A stretch of DNA of 64,000 nucleotides, taken from positions 4,135,501 through 4,199,500 of the forward strand of contig JBBBDQ010000421.1 of assembly GCA_037127315.1 (NCBI GenBank), written 5' to 3'. The translations under genes and the position numbers were made by a program. Source of the stretch: Ascarosepion bandense. Lineage: Eukaryota; Mollusca; Cephalopoda; Sepiida; Sepiidae. The notes under the pieces are model-generated. The model was not told the origin of the DNA and searched no databases. It saw only the letters and a program-made list of their open reading frames with translations. Below, piece after piece: positions 53,435 through 63,436 of the stretch. Numbering within the stretch: the stretch's first letter is position 1; each line of letters begins with the position of its first letter.

Positions 53435-55606
53435 TTACTGTGTTAGGAGGTGTCTATTGACCTTACATTTAAACTCCTGGAGATTGTAGCCGTCGGGGAA
53501 GCAATCGTGTGGAAGAGAATTCCACAGTCGGGAAGTGCGAGGAAAGAAACTGTTGGAGTAGAAGTTACGGCTGCATTTTATCGGTTTCACTGTAAAAGGG
53601 TTGGATCTAGTTGCTAATCTAGTATCTCGTTCAAATTCGTATTTAGTGGGCACCAGTGATCTAAGTTGATCGGAGCAGAAGCCGTGAAAGTATTTATAGA
53701 AGAGACACAGGGAAGCCACGTCACGCCGGTGGGAGAGAGACTGCAGGCGGTCTGCCAAGTCGGTATCTATCACATTACAGACCCTCCTCTGAACCTTATC
53801 GAGAAGCCCGAGGAGAACAGCAGGGGCACCCGACCAGATATGGCAGCAGTATTCAATGCACGGGCGGATGGTAGATTTATAAATGTGCAGGATAGATTTA
53901 GACGGAAAAAACTTCCGGGCCCTACACAGAGAACCGACTTTCATAGCAGCGGATTTAGCAATGGATTCGATATAGTCATTCCATTTGAGGTCCGCTGAAA
54001 GTCTGAGACCAAGGAGGCGTAGTGTTTTACTCTCTGGGAGGCAAGCCTGGTCCATGCTAATGGGAGGTAGGTGAGATTGTCGATGATGGTTAATTGAGAG
54101 TAGCTTTGTTTTAGAAGCATTAAAATTTACTAGCCATTTCTTACCCCAGTCCAATATGGATTGGAGGTCTTTTTCAATCTCGGCTGCGAGGTTAGCTTTG
54201 ACGCCTACACCAGATTTTTGTAGGAGGCGAGAGTAAACTGTGGTGTTATCGGCGTACAAACCTATTTGGGCTCTTATGGAATCAGGGAGATCATTAATGT
54301 ATATCAGGAAGAGTGTAGGACCTAAGATGGAGCCTTGGGGGACATCTGCGTTTGTATGGTAGTTCTGAGAGGCATGTCCGCTTAATACCACTTTCATTGT
54401 GCGGTTAGAGAGGAATGACTGGATTAGTTCAAACAAATGTCCAGTTATACCATAGCTCCGCAGTTTACATAGAAGGCCAGCATGCCAAACTCTGTCGAAC
54501 GCCTTAGATATATCCAATGCAACGGTTCGAGCTTCGCCATTCCTGTCGAGTGCCTGGTATATGTACTCGGTGATGGTCGTTAGCATATCAGCAGTAGACC
54601 TGGTGAAGCGGAAACCATATTGCTTGTCCGAGAGGAGCCTGTGTGCTGTGAGATGCTGAACCACCCCGGCGTTGATAATGGCTTCGAACACTTTGCCAAA
54701 GATCGGAAGAAGGCTGATAGGGCGGTAATTTGCAGGGTCAGAGGGTTCTCCAGTGTTTTTAAATATAGGAACTACAGAGGAAGATTTCCAACAGGCAGAA
54801 AAGCAGGAAGCAGATAGGCAGAGGTTGTAGAGCTTAGAAAGGACAGAGGAGAGTTCAGGGGCACATTTCTTTAAGACTGTGGTTGGGATTCCGTCACCAC
54901 CGCTCGCTTTGTGAGGGTCAAGTTTTAAGATTATCTTAGAGACAAGCGAAGGTGTAATGTGGACATCATTCAGTTGTGCCTCGGTTCTAGGTGAGAAGTC
55001 GGGTGTAAAATCTCCAGATGAGTCCAGACTCGAATTGTTCGAGAATCTACGAGCAAAGCATTCAGCCTTATTTGCTGGGGAGGTGGGGACCTCAAATTTG
55101 TTGATTAGCGGGGGTATTGTGGACTTGCTCTTGTTAAGTACTCTTTTACAGAGTTGCCAGTAGTCTTTAGAGCCGAATTTAGAGTATGCTATGCGTTGCT
55201 TCATTCTGGCAGCAAACAACATCTTAGCTTCGTTAAGTATCCTTTTACACTTATTACGAGCTGAAGTGAAAAGGCGCCTGTTTTGGTCTGACGCGTAGTT
55301 ACGATAGAGTCGGAAGAAATGATTCCGGTGGGCAATGGCAGCCGAGCAAGCGGGTGAGAACCATGGAGACGAATGAGATTTAAGCTGGAATTTCCTCGCC
55401 GGGATGAAGGCATCGATGCCAGCCTTAACCCAGGAGGAGACCTCGGATGCACATTCTTCGATGGGAAGACTAAAGACGTTGTTCCAAGGGATGTCACAGA
55501 GGAAGTCTCGGAACGAATCCCAGTCTGCTCTTTGATAGCAGTAGGATATTCTGCTGGTCTGGGTTTCATGGGTCGGGCGGGAGTGGAGTAAAATATTGAC
55601 GGACAC
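53435..55606 (-). CDS. LINE ORF2: reverse transcriptase, 723 codons open
   Basis: An open frame of 723 residues covers the end of the endonuclease, the linker, the RT and the C-terminal domain of a jockey/CR1-like ORF2. Landmarks (approximate residues): KASGGDGIP 233-241, NYRPISLL 293-300, KQYGFRFTRSTADML 328-342, LDISKAFDRVWH 364-375 with the first catalytic Asp, VPQGSILGP 422-430, YADN 451-454, and a C-terminal Cys/His-poor domain ending WNSLPHDCFPDGYNLQEFK. The polymerase box reads YADN instead of YADD, so the last catalytic Asp is Asn. The frame is joined to the upstream endonuclease block only by a frameshift near 55617. Reverse transcription from this copy is therefore not expected despite the long frame. 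Confidence 0.85.
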   Translation of the reverse strand: MSVNILLHSRPTHETQTSRISYCYQRADWDSFRDFLCDIPWNNVFSLPIEECASEVSSWVKAGIDAFIPARKFQLKSHSSPWFSPACSAAIAHRNHFFRLYRNYASDQNRRLFTSARNKCKRILNEAKMLFAARMKQRIAYSKFGSKDYWQLCKRVLNKSKSTIPPLINKFEVPTSPANKAECFARRFSNNSSLDSSGDFTPDFSPRTEAQLNDVHITPSLVSKIILKLDPHKASGGDGIPTTVLKKCAPELSSVLSKLYNLCLSASCFSACWKSSSVVPIFKNTGEPSDPANYRPISLLPIFGKVFEAIINAGVVQHLTAHRLLSDKQYGFRFTRSTADMLTTITEYIYQALDRNGEARTVALDISKAFDRVWHAGLLCKLRSYGITGHLFELIQSFLSNRTMKVVLSGHASQNYHTNADVPQGSILGPTLFLIYINDLPDSIRAQIGLYADNTTVYSRLLQKSGVGVKANLAAEIEKDLQSILDWGKKWLVNFNASKTKLLSINHHRQSHLPPISMDQACLPESKTLRLLGLRLSADLKWNDYIESIAKSAAMKVGSLCRARKFFPSKSILHIYKSTIRPCIEYCCHIWSGAPAVLLGLLDKVQRRVCNVIDTDLADRLQSLSHRRDVASLCLFYKYFHGFCSDQLRSLVPTKYEFERDTRLATRSNPFTVKPIKCSRNFYSNSFFPRTSRLWNSLPHDCFPDGYNLQEFKCKVNRHLLTQ

Positions 55607-56252
55607 TACAGTGTGGTCAGAGTTGTCTGGTAGTGCAAGAGTCTGGGATGGAAGTGAAGCAGAGGTCTAGAAGTGAGTCCCTTCCGTTAGGGTTGTCGGA
55701 GAAACGCGTGGGGAAGTCCACTACTTGCGTAAGGGATTGGGTGATTGAAAAGTTCATGGTGTGGACACCAGCAGAGTCAGTGACAGCGTTCTTCAGCCAC
55801 TTGGTGTGGTGGGCGTTAAAGTCACCAAACACGAATACATGGGCAGAGGGATGGGAAGAAATGGCTTTGTCGATATTGTCAGAAATGATGTCAAGTAACG
55901 AACAGTCAGGGGAGGAAGGAGAGCGGTAGAGAAAGAAGAGATAGCTAATCGAGCTGAGAAGTGGGAGGCGGAAGCACATGAAAGAATGATCTGGGGATTC
56001 AAAAGATGACACCCTAGCTAAGGGAAGGTGTTCGTTGACAATAGACACCAAGCCCATGCATATGAACATTGGAGTCCTTCCTGAAGAGGGGAAGGTAGCC
56101 AGGAACGTAGAACTCAGATGAGGGGATAGAAGGGTTAAGATTAGTTTAACATAGGGCTAATATATCAGGTGTGTTATTATGGAGGAATGAATCTACGCTG
56201 AGGAAGTTGGAGCGGATGCCGCGTATGTTAGTGAAAGAGATGCAGACAGGAA
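55607..56252 (-). pseudogene. LINE endonuclease domain, frameshifted
   Basis: The minus strand has ISFTNIRGIRSNFLSVDSF near 56235, an in-frame stop near 56150 (after DILALC), and FRKDSNVHMHGLG-like residues. Then comes an open block (55617-56069) with FVFGDFNAHHTKWLKNAVTD and DFPTRFSDNPNGRDS, an AP-endonuclease-type domain with GDFNAHH intact. Near 55617-55630, 17 bases present in the 49.3 kb copy (around GCCCTCTCGGAAACTCT) are missing, shifting the frame before the catalytic S-D/N-H motif. Confidence 0.85.
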
Positions 56253-56281
56253 AAGAGATGCTGAAGTGAAAAGGCGCCTGT

Positions 56282-57030
56282 ATGTGGCCAGGTAGGTCCT
56301 AGCTGTGGAGGTCTAGACTATCGCCAGTTTAACAAGTGTATTCTGATAATTTTAAGCTTCATTTCTGCATTTTATCTTAGATTACTATACTTATCAGTGA
56401 GAATTTTGTTGGTCAGGTAATACACCTTCAAGTCGCGCCCCAAAAATAAACATCCTAAAAAATAACCGCTCTTTAAAAAGACCATCCTAATAAAAGTAGA
56501 CTTTCTGATAAAATATTTCTCGCTTATCTTCTCGACAAATACAGAACAGAACGTCTTTGTATGGCAACCATCTTTAACTTTGGATATACACGACAAGAGG
56601 AATCTAAATTCTAATGTTATTTCTTTTTCTTCTACCTGAATTATCGCTTGCCGAAAATATTGTGACTATAACAACGACGATGAGCATACCAGTTTGAATA
56701 AATCTCTCTACAATAACGATTAATATTTGAAGGTAGTGCATAATACAAGGTTGCATGATCTGCATATTTGGATATTACATTTTTTAAGTTTTAGTTTTAC
56801 AATTATTAGGGATATGAAGACGCGTGTTTAGTGGGTATTTATTGCATGTCAATATTTTTGTTAATTTTTATTAATAAATTCTAAGTATTTTCATCATAAT
56901 AGTTTTTTTTTATAGTGTAACATTTTTTAAATTAAAATTTTGGTGTCTTGTGTCTATAGGATAAGGAATTTAATGGGTTATCTCAACAAAGGTCCTATCT
57001 GTGTTCATAAATGTAGATATTTAGATGTTT
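56282..57030. other. AT-rich stretch without a supported gene
   Basis: It contains CGCCCCAAAAATAAACATCC at 56436-56455, a motif also seen at LTR ends in this window. No element could be delimited. Confidence 0.4.
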
Positions 57031-57040
57031 TACCCATATA

Positions 57041-57843
57041 CAGGGTGCGACGGTTAAATTGTCGCTTTTTTAAAATTTCGCGCATGCGTGTTGTTTTTTA
57101 TTTTAGCAATTACACAGTATAGTAGGGTCAGTTGGGCACAGTCTGTGAGAAAAAAGCGCACCATAACACAATTGACTCAGCTAGAAACTTAGAAACGGCA
57201 CGCTGCACTGCTTGGAATTCGTGCCGGAAGCTCCAATATGAACATTTCAGAGTGTTTGGAGTGATCATTATTGATGGCGACGTTATACCTCCATTTGTCT
57301 TCCCACAGGGCCTCAGGCTCAACATGGAAGCCTACATCAAGTGCCTTGGGGAAGTGGTGCTGCTCTGGATTAAGAGGGTGGCTGCTGGAAGACCCCGTGT
57401 CTGACAACAGGAACCTATAACATGCCACAAAAGTAGGAAAACCCATTCAAGGCTATCAAGCAATTTCTGCGACCACATCACCTAACACCTGTCCACCAAA
57501 TCTGCAACCCCTTGATTATAAAATGTGGGGCGCAAATTAACCGAGAGACCAATAAAACTCCTTTAAGCACCAAAGATGAACTTAAGGCAAGGATTATGGC
57601 CACATTCACCAACTTAAACAAGGAGACAATTCAAAAGAGATGCAGAAGATTCTGAAGTCATCTGGTAGCCGTGGTTGAAGCTAATGGCGAGTTTATTGAA
57701 TAAATTTAATCTTTATTATTTCAAAATATGTTTGTGTAATATTGGTAAATATATCTGTTAAAATGAGATGTCAGTATTATGCTCATTTTTGCCTAATTTA
57801 GACAATTTATTCATCGCTGGATTTAGACAATTTATCCATCCTG
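57041..57843 (+). mobile_element. Tc1/mariner-type transposon, internally deleted
   Basis: Inverted ends CAGGGTGCGACGGTTAAATT and (right, complemented) CAGGATGGATAAATTGTC, with TA on both sides. It is about 803 bp, shorter than the usual 1.3 kb. The right inverted repeat is preceded by a second partial copy (GACAATTTATTCATCGCTGG). A homologous relic lies at 38470-39222. Confidence 0.8.
57132..57700 (+). pseudogene. Tc1/mariner-type transposase relic
   Basis: 57240-57404 reads FRVFGVIIIDGDVIPPFVFP and QGLRLNMEAYIKCLGEVV then RVAAGRPRV, the region between the first and second catalytic acids of maT/Tc1-like transposases. After a TGA the rest continues in other frames (CDHIT, KTPLSTKDELKARIMATFTN, LNKETI, CRRF). 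The N-terminal DNA-binding domain and the first acidic residue region are missing. Confidence 0.7.
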
Positions 57844-57876
57844 TATTTGTTATGGCTCTGTATGCAGTCGATTTTG

Positions 57877-57877
<1 letters not shown>

Positions 57878-57934
<57 letters not shown>
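57878..57934. repeat. (TA)n microsatellite
   Basis: About 28 TA units. Confidence 0.95.
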
Positions 57935-57937
<3 letters not shown>

Positions 57938-57962
57938 AGACTTGTTAAAAACTTATTTGAAT

Positions 57963-58228
57963 TATGTGCGTTGTGATGCAATGGATATCGGCTCAAACGA
58001 AAAATCGGAGAGTCGAGTTCGAATTCCAGTTGAATTCGTTGCCTTCACTCACTTACTTTGAGTAAGGTATTAATCCATCTCCAGTTATGCAGGGCAGATT
58101 GGGTTGATAACCAGTCTATTGCAGAAAGAAATTGCAACTTAGTGCGTGAAAATCTTCTGCTAGTCCGTGACGGATCGAAAGAGACATGATCGCCTAAGTG
58201 TATTTCACGTACACCACCTAACTGATTA
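57963..58228 (+). mobile_element. tRNA-headed SINE (subfamily 1)
   Basis: TATGTGCGTTGTGATGCAAT head, GAGTTCGAATTCC B-box, ACCAGTCTATTGCAGAAAG and a shortened tail ending CACCTAACTGATTAAAG. Several small deletions. Confidence 0.85.
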
Positions 58229-58479
58229 AAGAAGAATTTATCTGGGTTCCCTTTTAGACCTTTGAATGAGACTGATATAGTAATATTGATATAGTAATGA
58301 TTGATATAGCAATATTGGTAATTGCTGTTTTGTACATTTTTAATATTGTTTTAATCTGTACTGTTTTAAGCAGACTTTTGCTGTACTCTTCTTTCTCAAA
58401 TTAGAGATTTTAGTGACCTTTAAAGACTATCAAATGCGATGTATATTTGAAGAACCCTGAAGAATGAATTTTATATGCT

Positions 58480-58745
58480 AAATTCTTTCAGGACATGGAC
58501 AATCATCGCTCTCCACACCACCCACTTTTTTCTTTTGCTATCTATTCACACAAGCTCATTAAGTAGGCTACTTGCTGTTTCCTTCTCCCCCTCTTGCATA
58601 TTGAACATGCACTGTGAGTTTAATTCTTCAAACCCATTCTTTATGTGTCCCAGAAGTTTTACTTGTCTCTTTCTGACTTTTAGCAACAATTTCCTTAATA
58701 CTTCCTCATTGCTCACATGTTCTGTCCGTGGTAATCTAAACATTC
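58480..58745 (-). pseudogene. RTE-type LINE, C-terminal fragment
   Basis: The minus strand reads LPRTEHVSNEEVLRKLLLKV then RKRQVKLLGHIKNGFEELN and an Arg/Glu-rich end, the region just downstream of that at 20935. No catalytic part. Confidence 0.75.
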
Positions 58746-59227
58746 ATGAGCAGAATCAGATTTTTGTCACTTTCATTTTTGTCACTTTCAGTCTCTTCCC
58801 CATCAATGCACTGTATTCATTGTCATATAAGATTTTTTTTTTGTTTCTAACAATATTTTCATATTTCTTAGTTTTGGTTTATTTTCTGGAAGGCATCATT
58901 TGCTTTTCCTACATGTCTTAAATTTCAATGACACAATATTATCTGTTGCTGCACGATTCAGATAATTTAATTTCTGAAGCTGGTGGGTTTTGACATCCCC
59001 TGTATGGAGCTCACGTTTGGCTATCTCTTTTGCTGACAACCATGCATTTGTAGGGATTTAATAAAAACACAAAATAAAATAAAAAATACAAAATAAAACA
59101 AAAATTATGAAATAAAATAAAAATTACGAAATAAAATAAAAGTACAAAATAAAATAAACATAAAAATCTCCCAGGAGTCCTCTGACAGGAAAGAAAATTT
59201 ACGCATGTGCAAAAAGAGAGGCTTCCT
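58746..59227. other. AT-rich stretch before the Ty3 element
   Basis: Contains an (AAAATAAAATA)n-like simple stretch at 59058-59160. No gene seen. Confidence 0.5.
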
Positions 59228-59442
59228 GGCGCCAAAAATAAACTCTACCTCTTTTTCTGTTGGACTTTGACTGGAAGCCGTTGGAGCCAAAAAATAAAAT
59301 CAGTGTCCAAACTGTCCCTCTAGTGTCTCTGTATCTTTCATTTTCTCTTTGCCTATTTATTTCAGAGACGAAAGCTATTCAACAAATTTTGGATGTTTAG
59401 GCGAAAGAACCAACCCAGCAGCAATAGCCATAACAACCATAA
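59228..59442 (+). repeat. 5' LTR of the CsRn1-like element
   Basis: Shares GCCAAAAATAAACTCTACCT, TTTTTCTGTTGGACTTTGAC, CCAAACTGTCCCTCTAGTGT, CTCTTTGCCTATTTATTT and GACGAAAGCTATT with 63847-64000. A roughly 30-bp segment in the middle differs between the two. The left boundary is approximate. Confidence 0.75.
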
Positions 59443-59462
59443 TGGTGACCACCCCGACGTGA
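59443..59462 (+). promoter_or_regulatory. Primer-binding site, tRNA-Trp type
   Basis: TGGTGACCACCCCGACGTGA equals the complement of a metazoan tRNA-Trp 3' end apart from three extra bases (ACC or CAC) in the middle. It begins directly after the LTR. A degenerate copy of this and the next 50 bases lies at 59551-59600. Confidence 0.7.
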
Positions 59463-59833
59463 TATCTACACTCAAGTTTTCTGGGACCAAAAAAAAAAAA
59501 ACAAAAAAAAACAAAAAACAGAAGAGAAATTCATTTCTCCACAACTATTATAGTGACAACCACGCGAGGTGATATGAACACGCGAAGTTTCTTGCACAAA
59601 AAAAAAAAAAATAAATAAATAAATAAAAAATTGTTAACAACTTTCCTACAATGAGTATACATTAATTGTCTCAATCTTTTAACCCCGTGTGACTTTGCCT
59701 GCTTCCCCACTACCAATCCTTGGCTTACCATCGTTCCACCACCACACCAGGTCAGGTTGACTACTGTAACCCTACACGTGCTGTGTCAAGACCTCCTATA
59801 TATTAATATAGCGACGGCCTCGGCTGTGTAGAA

Positions 59834-59871
<38 letters not shown>

Positions 59872-60045
59872 AAAAGAGACATGAGTAACTGCTTTTACTT
59901 TCATCCTTTTATCGAATTCACGCACACCACAAAAAAAAAAAAAATTATTAACACAAACACGTTCCGTCCAGCAGAGATTTGCTTTATCGTCTTGCCTTTT
60001 TCTTTTATCTTCCTCCCTCTTGTTGCCTTATCGTAAGTCACTAAA
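59463..60045 (+). other. Leader of the CsRn1-like element with A-tracts
   Basis: Untranslated leader containing a duplicated primer-site region (59551 onward) and long A-runs at 59489-59520, 59599-59630, 59837-59869 and 59931-59944. The gag ATG is at 60046. Confidence 0.6.
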
Positions 60046-60770
60046 ATGGAAGAAAGCGCATCAGGTATATCAGTCAAAACCCCAGTCTTTGTGCACACAA
60101 CAGCAGATGGTTGGTTTGCAATTTGTGAGGCACAATTTGAATTGCGACACATAACATGTGAAGAAACCAGGTTTTATCATGTATTGTCTGTCCTACCTCC
60201 AGAATTTATATCCAGCTTACCGTCCGCTATTATAGCTTCTAAAAATATTCAGAGTTAAAAGACACAGTAATGGCTAGACACGAAAGGACAAAACCAGAGA
60301 TGTTCACTAAATTAATGGCTAACACTCAAATGACAGGGAGACCTTCAGCTTATCTTCATGAGCTGATGTCGACAGTCAGCAGGATTGGTGTCGGAGATGA
60401 ACTTGTTCGACATAAGTTCATTCAGTTCGTAATAGCAGCAATAACAAATCCCCCTCTGATGGAACTGGGCACATTGGCTGACGAAATAACACCATTTTTA
60501 AAACCCAGGATGATACAAGCCGCATGCTAGCAGGCACTCCAGATCTACTGCCTCCACCGGCGCCACCCTTAGAACGACTTATAGCACCGGACCATTTTAT
60601 GAAAGCCAGAAGCCTCGAGTGTATTCGTGGACATTTATATTATGCAGAAAAGTCGAGGATGTGCAAACCATGGTGCAGGTGGCCAAACAAGTCCGGCTGT
60701 CATATAATGCCCACTTCGAGGCCATCTTCACCTGCCAGAAACCCTACCACCCAAGCCTCGGAAAACTGAT
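60046..60770 (+). pseudogene. CsRn1-like gag, frameshifted
   Basis: The first frame (60046-60255) reads FVHTTADGWFAICEAQFELR, HITCEETRFYHVLSVLP, and a second frame from about 60250 gives SELKDTVMARHERTKPEMF, SAYLHELMSTVSRIGVG and a stop at 60528. A third frame ends in MCKPWCRWPNKSG, the remainder of the clade's C-terminal Cys/His motif. At least two frameshifts. Gag would form the particle that holds element RNA. Confidence 0.8.
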
Positions 60771-60779
60771 AATGTGAAT

Positions 60780-61209
60780 TGCATCAGCAACCGGCAACTC
60801 GCAACTATTTGAGGTTGCTACCAAAATTGACACAAATAAAATCAATTTTGTGACAGACACAGGTGCCACTATAACAATCTTACCACAGAGAATGGCGCTC
60901 GGTCTAAACTTAAACCCTACACCTATAACACTATCAGCAGCAAATGGGAATAATATTAAATGCTTTGGCGAAGCAGTAGTTGATATTGGGATTCCGGGCC
61001 TACGCCGTTCATACACATGGACTGTAGTAGTAGCAGATACCGTCAACCCCCTCTTAAGAGCAGATTTTCTGCGCCACTATGGATTAATCTTAGACTGCAA
61101 AAAGGGTAGGTTCATTGATGAGGAAACCCACCGATATACACAAGGAGGACGAGTCACTGCACAGATTCAGTGTATAACTGTGAATAACCACAACAACCTA
61201 CCAGAATAA
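60780..61209 (+). CDS. CsRn1-like aspartic protease (retropepsin-like) block
   Basis: An open block of about 140 codons: SATGNSQLFEVA, then VTDTGATITILPQRMALGLN with the catalytic DTG near 60853-60861, the flap-like LSAANGNNIKCFGEAVVDIG, and VNPLLRADFLRHYGLILDCK before TAA at 61207. The domain looks complete by length and motifs. In the family it is released from a Gag-Pol precursor, but here a stop separates it from RT. Confidence 0.75.
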
Positions 61210-62500
61210 GTGCAGCCCCTCCTCCGAGAATCTCCAAAACTAACCAATCCACGCACAGGACAGCCTTCAGTGTCTAATACGAAAGTAACACACGTCATAG
61301 ACACTGGAGATAGCGCCCCTACTTATGCCAAATTTTGACAACCGTCAGAAGAAAAATATAAATCAGCTAAACAGGAGTTTGTACAAGCTGGAATTATTCA
61401 ACCGTCAAAGTCCCCCTGGTCATCGCCATAACATCTTGTTCCCAAGTCAACCCCAGGAAAATGGCGAGTATGTGGCGATTTTAGACATTTGAACCAGTTT
61501 ACAAAACCAGACATCCGATACCAAATATTAACAGCCTCGGATTTAAACTCTTCAAGAAGACTGCATTTTCAAAAATTGATCTCCTACAGGCCTATCGCCA
61601 GATTCCCATGAATAAGGCAGATATAGAAAAATCTGCTGTGATAACACCATTTGGTCTCTTTGAATACCTATTCATGCCATTTAGTCTACGAAACAGCAAC
61701 TCTACATGACGGAGATTTATGGACAACATATTTATAGATGTAGACTATGTTTTTACATATATCGACGTTATACTCGTTTTCTCCGAATCTAAGGAACAAC
61801 ACCACAAAGATTTCAAGAAAGTCCTTTCGGTTCTCGAAGGAAACAACCTTCAAATCTCTGTTGAAAAATGTCAGTTCTACAAAGACTCCATTGACTTCTT
61901 GGGCTATAATGTAAGCATGAAAGGATTGAAGCCAACAACCCAGAAAGTCGAAGACATCAAAAACTTTCCAGAACCCACAGACTCCAAATCTTTGCGTCGA
62001 TTCCTGGGAATGGTAAATTTTTACAGGAAATTAATCCCTCAAGCCTCAGATGTGTTACTGCCACTAACTGAAGCCATCAAACACAAGCCAGCGGAAAAAG
62101 TATTAAAACTAAACCCGACTGAAAGTGAATCATTTGTGACAATAAAAGACATTCTTGCCAAAGTATCTGCTTCGACGCACCCTGATCCGGATGCCACGTA
62201 ATACCATCTAGTCACGGATAGCTCCAACCATGCAGTGGGTGCAGCGTTACATCAGATAATAAATGGTGATCCAGTCGCCATTGGGTTTTATTCAAGAAAA
62301 CTGTCTGAAAACCAGAGGAAATGTTCCACCTTGAACAGGGAAATTTTAGCAGCATATCAAGCAGTCCTGTATTTCAAACTACAAATTGAAGGCAGAAATG
62401 TCACTGTTTTCAGACCACAAATCACTTTCTCTGGCGTTCAAAAAGAAAACACCGATGAAATCGGACAAGCAACAAATATATTTATCAATTATCACAGAGT
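61210..62500 (+). pseudogene. CsRn1-like RT and RNase H, broken
   Basis: RT blocks in order: KQEFVQAGIIQPSKSPWSS, WRVCGDFRHLNQFTKPDIRY, frame shift, IDLLQAYRQIPMNKADIEKS (first Asp), TPFGLFEYLFMPFSLRN. The palm box is at 61758-61769 and reads YIDV instead of YIDD, so the last catalytic Asp is lost. Next are ILVFSESKEQHHKDFKKVL, SLRRFLGMVNFYRKLIP (thumb) and, after a stop at 62199, RNase H with LVTDSSNHAVGAALHQ and GFYSRKLSENQRKCSTLNRE. At least three stops or shifts. Confidence 0.85.
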
Positions 62501-63436
62501 ATGTCACAGATGTACAGTATTATAAGAGAAGGTGAAAATATCGTTGCTGATTGTCTATCTCGACCCACATTTTTGGTGACCGTAGACCCCTGTGACTTAC
62601 CAGTTATCAGTGAATCACAGAGAGAGGATGAGGAAATCGACACATACAGGAGCCGACGTAAAGCCTTTGAGATGCAAGGGTCATCTGTCTGGTGCGACCT
62701 ATCAATGTCTACTTCCAGACCATACATACCTGAACTACTTCGTAGGAGAATCTTCGTCATGTTCCATGACAACTCCCATCCAGGACCTACGCCAACAACA
62801 AAGCTAATTAAAGCTAGGTACTTCTGGCCAGAAATGGAGAAAAACATACGATCTTGGGTCAAGAGCTGTCTACGATGCCAACAATACAATATTTCTAGAC
62901 ACACTAGAACAGAAATCACATCTTTCTCTCTATTATCAGGAAGGTTTGAAACCGTGCATATAGACATCATTGGTCCTATGTTACCCAACACCACCTATGA
63001 CGGGTTATACACATCTCCAGCTAGATATGTACTTACGTACATTGATAGAGCAACGAGATGGGTAGAAGCTACACCTCTACAAGACACCTCCGCTACCACC
63101 ATAGCATTGGCATTCCTGCATACATGGATCTCTCGCTTTGGAGTCCCATTACATGTCGTCACAGATAGGGGAAGTCAATTCAAAAGTGAACTGTTTATGG
63201 ATCTGTCTGCTATAATAGGTTTTCACAAGCTCCGTACAACGGCTTACCACCCTCAAACCAATGGAATAATCGAAAGATTGCACCGTACTCTTAAAACAGC
63301 AATCATGACAAGAAAGCAGACTGGTTGGATGCATTGCCAATTATATTGCTTGGTATTAGGAATATGCCTAATGAGCAAGGTTTCTCCCCGGCCACTGCTG
63401 TCACAAGAACCCAGTTATTACTTCCAAGACCAATAA
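62501..63436 (+). CDS. CsRn1-like integrase, 311 codons open
   Basis: It follows the RNase H end (ENIVADCLSRP). The zinc-binding HHCC has His at about 89 and 93 and Cys at 123 and 126 (SCLRCQQ). The catalytic core has Asp 155 (VHIDIIGPM), Asp 222 (VTDRGSQFKSE) and Glu 258 (NGIIERLHRTL), with 35 residues between the last two, the normal D,D-35-E layout. After about residue 275 the frame shifts by one; the true continuation is the block at 63325. It would join element DNA to the host chromosome. Confidence 0.85.
   Translation: MSQMYSIIREGENIVADCLSRPTFLVTVDPCDLPVISESQREDEEIDTYRSRRKAFEMQGSSVWCDLSMSTSRPYIPELLRRRIFVMFHDNSHPGPTPTTKLIKARYFWPEMEKNIRSWVKSCLRCQQYNISRHTRTEITSFSLLSGRFETVHIDIIGPMLPNTTYDGLYTSPARYVLTYIDRATRWVEATPLQDTSATTIALAFLHTWISRFGVPLHVVTDRGSQFKSELFMDLSAIIGFHKLRTTAYHPQTNGIIERLHRTLKTAIMTRKQTGWMHCQLYCLVLGICLMSKVSPRPLLSQEPSYYFQDQ

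Larger units (their letters stand above)
53246..56281 (-). mobile_element. Large jockey/CR1-like LINE copy
   Basis: About 3.0 kb from a T-run at 53246-53253 (A-tail) to the endonuclease start near 56252. It keeps the longest open frame of the family here. The last 22 bases (56260-56281) repeat 55260-55281 exactly, so the 5' junction carries a self-derived patch. It lacks the leader seen in the 49.3 kb copy. Confidence 0.9.

Noticed and set aside
53666..55929. Plus-strand open frames over the LINE at 53.2-56.3 kb
   Set aside because: Antisense to a recognised ORF2; codon pattern mirrors that gene.
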